This document shows positions 7,040-9,912 of a DNA stretch of 9,912 bases, in pieces. The position numbers and the translations under genes are program-made. Numbering within the stretch: position 1 is the stretch's first letter; each line of letters begins with the position of its first letter. This DNA comes from Erysipelotrichaceae bacterium. GTDB lineage: Bacteria; Bacillota_I; Bacilli_A; Erysipelotrichales; Coprobacillaceae. The notes under the pieces were generated by a model that had not been told where the DNA came from, ran no database searches, and saw nothing but the letters and a program-made list of their open reading frames with translations. Location: the NCBI GenBank assembly GCA_021200395.1, contig JAJQGQ010000265.1:1-9912 (forward strand), in the 5' to 3' direction.

Positions 7040-7921
7040 ATGACAAAAACACCAAAAGCGACACCTGTAATGATGGATGATGTAACTACTAACAAAGCTA
7101 TGATGGATGATTCTGTTAAAATGTATTTGCATAAAATAGGACAAATTGATTTGTTGAGTTTTGAACAAGAAGTTGATTTAGCTAAGAAAATAAAACAAGG
7201 AGATGAAGAAGCTAAAAATACTTTGATAGATGCCAATCTTCGTTTGGTTGTTTCTATTGCGAAAGGTTATGTTGGTAGAGGTATGTCTTTTTTAGATTTG
7301 ATTCAAGAAGGCAATATTGGCTTAATGAAAGCTGTAGAAATGTTTGATTATACAAAAGGTTATAAGTTTTCAACTTATGCAACTTGGTGGATTAGACAAT
7401 CTATTAGTCGATCAATTGCGAATCAAGCTAGAAGTGTTCGTATTCCTGTTCATATGGGTGAAAATATTCAAAAGTTAAATTATACGCAAAAAAAGTTATT
7501 ACAAGATCTTGGACGTGAACCAACGGATAAAGAAATAGCTGAAGTGCTCGATGTTTCTTTAGAAAAAGTACGTCAATGGCAACTTATTGCCATGACACCT
7601 GTTTCTTTACAATCACCTATTGGTGATGATAATTCCTATTTAGCAGATTTGATAGAGGATGATAAAACCTTATCGCCAGATGATTATACGCATAATCAGT
7701 TATTAAAGGATGAGCTTGATAAAGCTTTATTGGAATTGACTGATTGTGAAGAAATGGTATTACGTTTGAGATTTGGTTTAGATGATGGGCATAAGCGTAC
7801 TTTGGAACAAGTGGGCAAGGAATTACACGTGACGCGCGAACGTATTCGTCAAATTGAAGCAAAAGCTCTTCACAAGCTTAAAAAGCCTTCAACAGCGAAA
7901 CGTTTGAAGGATTTTTTATAA
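7040..7921 (+). CDS. Second primary-type sigma-70 factor lacking region 1.1 (RpoD paralogue)
   Basis: This 293-residue protein is a close paralogue of RpoD encoded one gene upstream. After ~20 N-terminal residues it goes straight into region 1.2 (DDSVKMYLHKIGQIDLLS), so region 1.1 and the acidic linker are absent. Region 2 is strongly conserved: NLRLVVSIAKGYVGRGM, FLDLIQEGNIGLMKAVEMF, and FSTYATWWIRQSISRSIANQ with Tyr113, Trp116, Trp117 and Gln120 kept. Regions 3 and 4 are complete, with the -35 helix VTRERIRQIEAKAL identical to that of RpoD. It therefore resembles a group 2 sigma factor that should read similar promoters. Differences from RpoD include Gly76 for Arg, Thr-to-Ser at 123, a sigma-finger loop one residue shorter, and CEEM for REEK before region 4. 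AAAGGAG lies 5 nt before the start. The frame is fully intact, so it is not a decaying copy. Its regulon is unknown. Confidence 0.92.
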   Translation: MTKTPKATPVMMDDVTTNKAMMDDSVKMYLHKIGQIDLLSFEQEVDLAKKIKQGDEEAKNTLIDANLRLVVSIAKGYVGRGMSFLDLIQEGNIGLMKAVEMFDYTKGYKFSTYATWWIRQSISRSIANQARSVRIPVHMGENIQKLNYTQKKLLQDLGREPTDKEIAEVLDVSLEKVRQWQLIAMTPVSLQSPIGDDNSYLADLIEDDKTLSPDDYTHNQLLKDELDKALLELTDCEEMVLRLRFGLDDGHKRTLEQVGKELHVTRERIRQIEAKALHKLKKPSTAKRLKDFL

Positions 7922-7933
7922 GAAGGTGAAATA

Positions 7934-8680
7934 ATGAAACTTGCAGAAATAATCAATATTATGGAAAAACACTATCCTTTATCTATTCAAGAAGAATGGG
8001 ATAAATGTGGTTTACAGATTGGTGATAAGAATCAGGACATTGATAAGATTATGATATCTTTAAATGCTGATAATGATACCTTACAAGAAGCTATTGATCA
8101 ACATTGTCAATTATTAATAACTCATCATCCTTTTCTTTTAGATTCTATTGATAATATTGATAAAGATAACTTTATGGGTCAATTTATCTATAAAGCAATA
8201 GAAAATCATATAGCTGTATATAGTTCTCATACAGCTTTAGATAATGTTTCGATGAATCAATGGCTCATAGAAGAATTAGATGTAGATGATATAAAAAAGG
8301 GTGATACTTCAGGTATTACGAGAATCGCAACGCTTAAACATGCCATGAATCAGGATGAATTTATTCAATATGTGCAAGATATTTATCATATTAAACATCT
8401 TAAATATGCAGGACAAGTCCAAAAAGTTTCCACAGTGGCCATATGTGGGGGTAGTGGTGCTGATTTTATGCATGAGTTTTATGGTAAGGCTGATGCTTAT
8501 TTGACTGGTGACTCAAAATATCGCCATGCGAAAAATGCTTTTGATCATCATATTTTATTGGTTGATATTAATCATCATTCAGAAAATATTATGGTCCATA
8601 AACTTAAAGAATTATTAGATAAGGAAGTGGATTGTGAAATAATTGAGGGTTCATCACCTGATTATTATCACTATATATGA
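7934..8680 (+). CDS. Nif3-like dinuclear metal centre protein
   Basis: This is a member of the NIF3/DUF34 family (YqfO in Bacillus, YbgI in E. coli), with a dinuclear metal site and no settled function; GTP cyclohydrolase I type 2 is a common but doubtful label. Visible family signatures are EEWDKCGLQIGD (20–31), LLITHHPFLLDS with His64/His65, SSHTALDNV with Asp103, and near the C-terminus VDINHHSEN with His214 and Glu217 as likely metal ligands. At 248 residues it is the short form, without the ~100-residue insertion that makes Bacillus YqfO about 370 residues. GAAGGTGA lies just before the ATG, 12 nt after the sigma paralogue stop. The final bases overlap the next start (ATGA). The nif3–trmK association is conserved in Firmicutes, which suggests but does not prove a link to nucleic-acid metabolism. 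Confidence 0.92.
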   Translation: MKLAEIINIMEKHYPLSIQEEWDKCGLQIGDKNQDIDKIMISLNADNDTLQEAIDQHCQLLITHHPFLLDSIDNIDKDNFMGQFIYKAIENHIAVYSSHTALDNVSMNQWLIEELDVDDIKKGDTSGITRIATLKHAMNQDEFIQYVQDIYHIKHLKYAGQVQKVSTVAICGGSGADFMHEFYGKADAYLTGDSKYRHAKNAFDHHILLVDINHHSENIMVHKLKELLDKEVDCEIIEGSSPDYYHYI

Positions 8681-9135
8681 TTATCACAACAATGTGTTAT
8701 TTAAAACAAAATCATCAAACTTTATTATTACATCGCATTAAAAAGGAAAATGATATTAATGAAGGTAAATGGATTGGTGTTGGTGGTAAGTTAGAAAGTG
8801 GAGAAAGTGTTGAAGAGTGTATGAGAAGAGAAATCTTTGAAGAAACAGGATATCAAGCTCATAAGCTTATTCTTCATGGTTTTGTGGTATTTCCAGGTCT
8901 TTATTATGGAGATGATGAAGGCATGTTTGTCTATAGTTGTGATGATTTTAGTGGCAATATGATAGAGTGTAATGAAGGTGTTTTAGAATGGATTGATGAT
9001 GAAAAAATTCCCACATTAAAAATGTGGGAAGGGGATTATCATTTCTTTGATTGGCTTAAGGATTCACTCTTTCATAGTGCTAAAATTGTTTATCAAAATG
9101 ATCAAGTTATAGAATACATTGAAGAGACCTACTAG
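8677..9135 (+). CDS. mutX: NUDIX hydrolase, MutX/8-oxo-dGTP diphosphatase type
   Basis: The 152-residue protein carries a complete NUDIX box G-x5-E-x7-R-E-U-x-E-E-x-G-U at residues 37–59 (GKLESGESVEECMRREIFEE and on). The surrounding EGKWIGVGGKLE, CNEGVLEWID, WEGDYHFFDWL and FHSAKIVYQND resemble streptococcal MutX as I remember it, both in order and in overall length (~154). Such enzymes hydrolyse 8-oxo-dGTP to the monophosphate and prevent transversion mutations; related members act on other nucleotides, so the substrate is inferred. The ATG at 8677 overlaps the nif3 stop codon by 4 bases, typical of translational coupling. An alternative ATG at 8692 would drop five residues of the first beta-strand and is less likely. 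It is the last gene of the operon; the terminator stem starts within its final codons. Confidence 0.9.
   Translation: MIITTMCYLKQNHQTLLLHRIKKENDINEGKWIGVGGKLESGESVEECMRREIFEETGYQAHKLILHGFVVFPGLYYGDDEGMFVYSCDDFSGNMIECNEGVLEWIDDEKIPTLKMWEGDYHFFDWLKDSLFHSAKIVYQNDQVIEYIEETY
9008..9030 (+). repeat. Perfect 10-bp hairpin inside mutX
   Basis: TTCCCACATT (9008–9017) is the exact reverse complement of AATGTGGGAA (9021–9030), with an AAA triloop. It encodes the IPTLKMWE stretch just before the conserved WEGD motif. No T-run follows on the plus strand, so it is not an ordinary terminator. Confidence 0.7.
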
Positions 9136-9144
9136 GTCTCTTTT
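9122..9144 (+). terminator. Intrinsic terminator of the glyS–mutX operon
   Basis: AAGAGACCT (9122–9130) and AGGTCTCTT (9134–9142) form a perfect 9-bp stem around a 3-nt ACT loop and run into TTTT (9141–9144). The hairpin includes the last mutX codons and its stop codon (9133–9135). It also lies immediately downstream of the convergent HAD gene's stop, but on the minus strand only TTCAATG follows, so termination in that direction should be weaker. Confidence 0.85.
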
Positions 9145-9912
9145 AAATTAAGCCATGTTTTTTCATTGAATTGTAAATGCCATCATTGGCAATATCATCT
9201 GTCACTTCATCAGCAATATCTTTTAATCCTGACTTGGCATTTCCTACAGCAATACCATATTGACAATACTCTAACATATCAGCATCATTCATGCCATCAC
9301 CAAAACCATATGTATTTTCTTTAGGAATCCCTAAATGATTGATAAGCGTTTCAATGGCATAGGATTTGCTGACACCTGGAACAGATAATTCACCACTATT
9401 ATCACCAAAAGAAGGAACAGTACATTGAATAACATTAAATTCATGTTCAAATTCTTTTTTAACATCTTCAAAAGGAATACCTTCTTTTTCTAAGAAACAA
9501 ATCTTATTCACATCACTTCTGTGCAAATCACATCCTTCTATTAATGAAGGAATAAAATGACTAGGTGTTTCTTTTTTCTTTCTTCTTGCTTCTTCATCAT
9601 TTTCTAGATCACCATAAGTAATCCATTCTAAACGTGGAACCAAATGCTTACTAGCATATAAGCCCCCATTACTTTCTATATAATAATCGAAATCATTTCC
9701 TTCAAAATAATCAACAATATGATTAATCTCTCTACTGCCAACCATTTTATGATAAAGCATCTCACCATTAATCTCTACAAAACCGCCACCAGCGCCAATA
9801 ATACCATCAAAACCTACATCTAAAATATAAGGATAAATTTCAGCTTTACTCCTACCAGTACATAAAAAACATAAATTACCTTTTTCTCTTGTTTGATGAA
9901 TCGCTTCGATAG
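9143..9912 (-). CDS. Cof-type HAD-IIB family phosphatase, N-terminus beyond the window
   Basis: The protein is a haloacid-dehalogenase-superfamily hydrolase of the Cof subfamily, acting on phosphorylated sugars, cofactors or flavin nucleotides; the exact substrate cannot be told from sequence. The frame stays open to the window edge, giving 255 residues, about 50 of them upstream of the first Met at 9760, which is therefore not the start. Visible parts are motif II in LCFLCTGRSKAE, GIIGAGGGFVEINGE, a C2-type cap in the middle, the motif III Lys in GVSKSYAIETLINHLGI, and motif IV in YGFGDGMNDADML followed by YGIAVGNA. Motif I (D-x-D-G-T) should lie roughly 25–40 residues further upstream, outside the window. 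It is convergent with mutX, with only 7 bases between the two stop codons, and is transcriptionally unrelated to the operon. Confidence 0.92.
   Translation of the reverse strand, partial: IEAIHQTREKGNLCFLCTGRSKAEIYPYILDVGFDGIIGAGGGFVEINGEMLYHKMVGSREINHIVDYFEGNDFDYYIESNGGLYASKHLVPRLEWITYGDLENDEEARRKKKETPSHFIPSLIEGCDLHRSDVNKICFLEKEGIPFEDVKKEFEHEFNVIQCTVPSFGDNSGELSVPGVSKSYAIETLINHLGIPKENTYGFGDGMNDADMLEYCQYGIAVGNAKSGLKDIADEVTDDIANDGIYNSMKKHGLI

Noticed and set aside
7617..7862. Minus-strand open frame of 81 codons within the second sigma gene
   Set aside because: It is a shadow of the conserved region 3–4 coding sequence, with no ribosome binding site or recognisable product.
5034..7921. The two sigma genes as an assembly duplication
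   Set aside because: The copies differ throughout at nucleotide and amino-acid level, have different lengths and are separated by trmK, so they are genuine diverged paralogues.

Overview
The window is AT-rich (A/T-dominated third codon positions, strong AAGGAGG-type ribosome binding sites) and looks like a chromosomal segment of a low-GC Firmicute. The gene order recO – glyS – dnaG – rpoD – trmK – nif3 is the conserved Firmicutes macromolecular-synthesis neighbourhood. The single-chain glycyl-tRNA synthetase and the general protein flavour suggest Erysipelotrichia, perhaps a Coprobacillaceae-like gut bacterium. The taxonomic call is inference from memory of family sequences, not a search result.

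Left part (1–1781): the body of recO, whose 5' end is unresolved because no usable start codon precedes the conserved N-terminus. It closes in a strong intrinsic terminator. A monocistronic alpha/beta hydrolase of the monoglyceride-lipase type follows; its expected nucleophile serine is an aspartate.

Central operon (about 1799–9144): a near-consensus promoter (TTGACA, 17 bp, TATAAA) leads through a short hairpin-bearing leader into seven tightly packed plus-strand genes: glyS, dnaG, rpoD, trmK, a second short sigma-70-family gene, nif3-like and a mutX-like NUDIX hydrolase. They are spaced -4 to +45 nt and end in an intrinsic terminator. The operon joins tRNA charging, replication priming, transcription initiation, tRNA modification and nucleotide-pool sanitation.

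Right edge (9143–9912, minus strand): a convergent Cof-type HAD phosphatase, cut by the window end so that its N-terminal catalytic motif I is missing.

Most of the window is ordinary housekeeping DNA. The strongest candidate for something unusual is the second primary-type sigma factor between trmK and nif3. It keeps the promoter-recognition regions of the neighbouring RpoD but has lost region 1.1 and the whole acidic linker, and its sigma finger is altered. Secondary points are the hydrolase nucleophile substitution, the recO start problem, the glyS leader structure and two perfect hairpins inside coding sequence. No tRNA, rRNA, CRISPR array, insertion sequence or prophage signal was seen, and there is no gene-free stretch over 300 bases.
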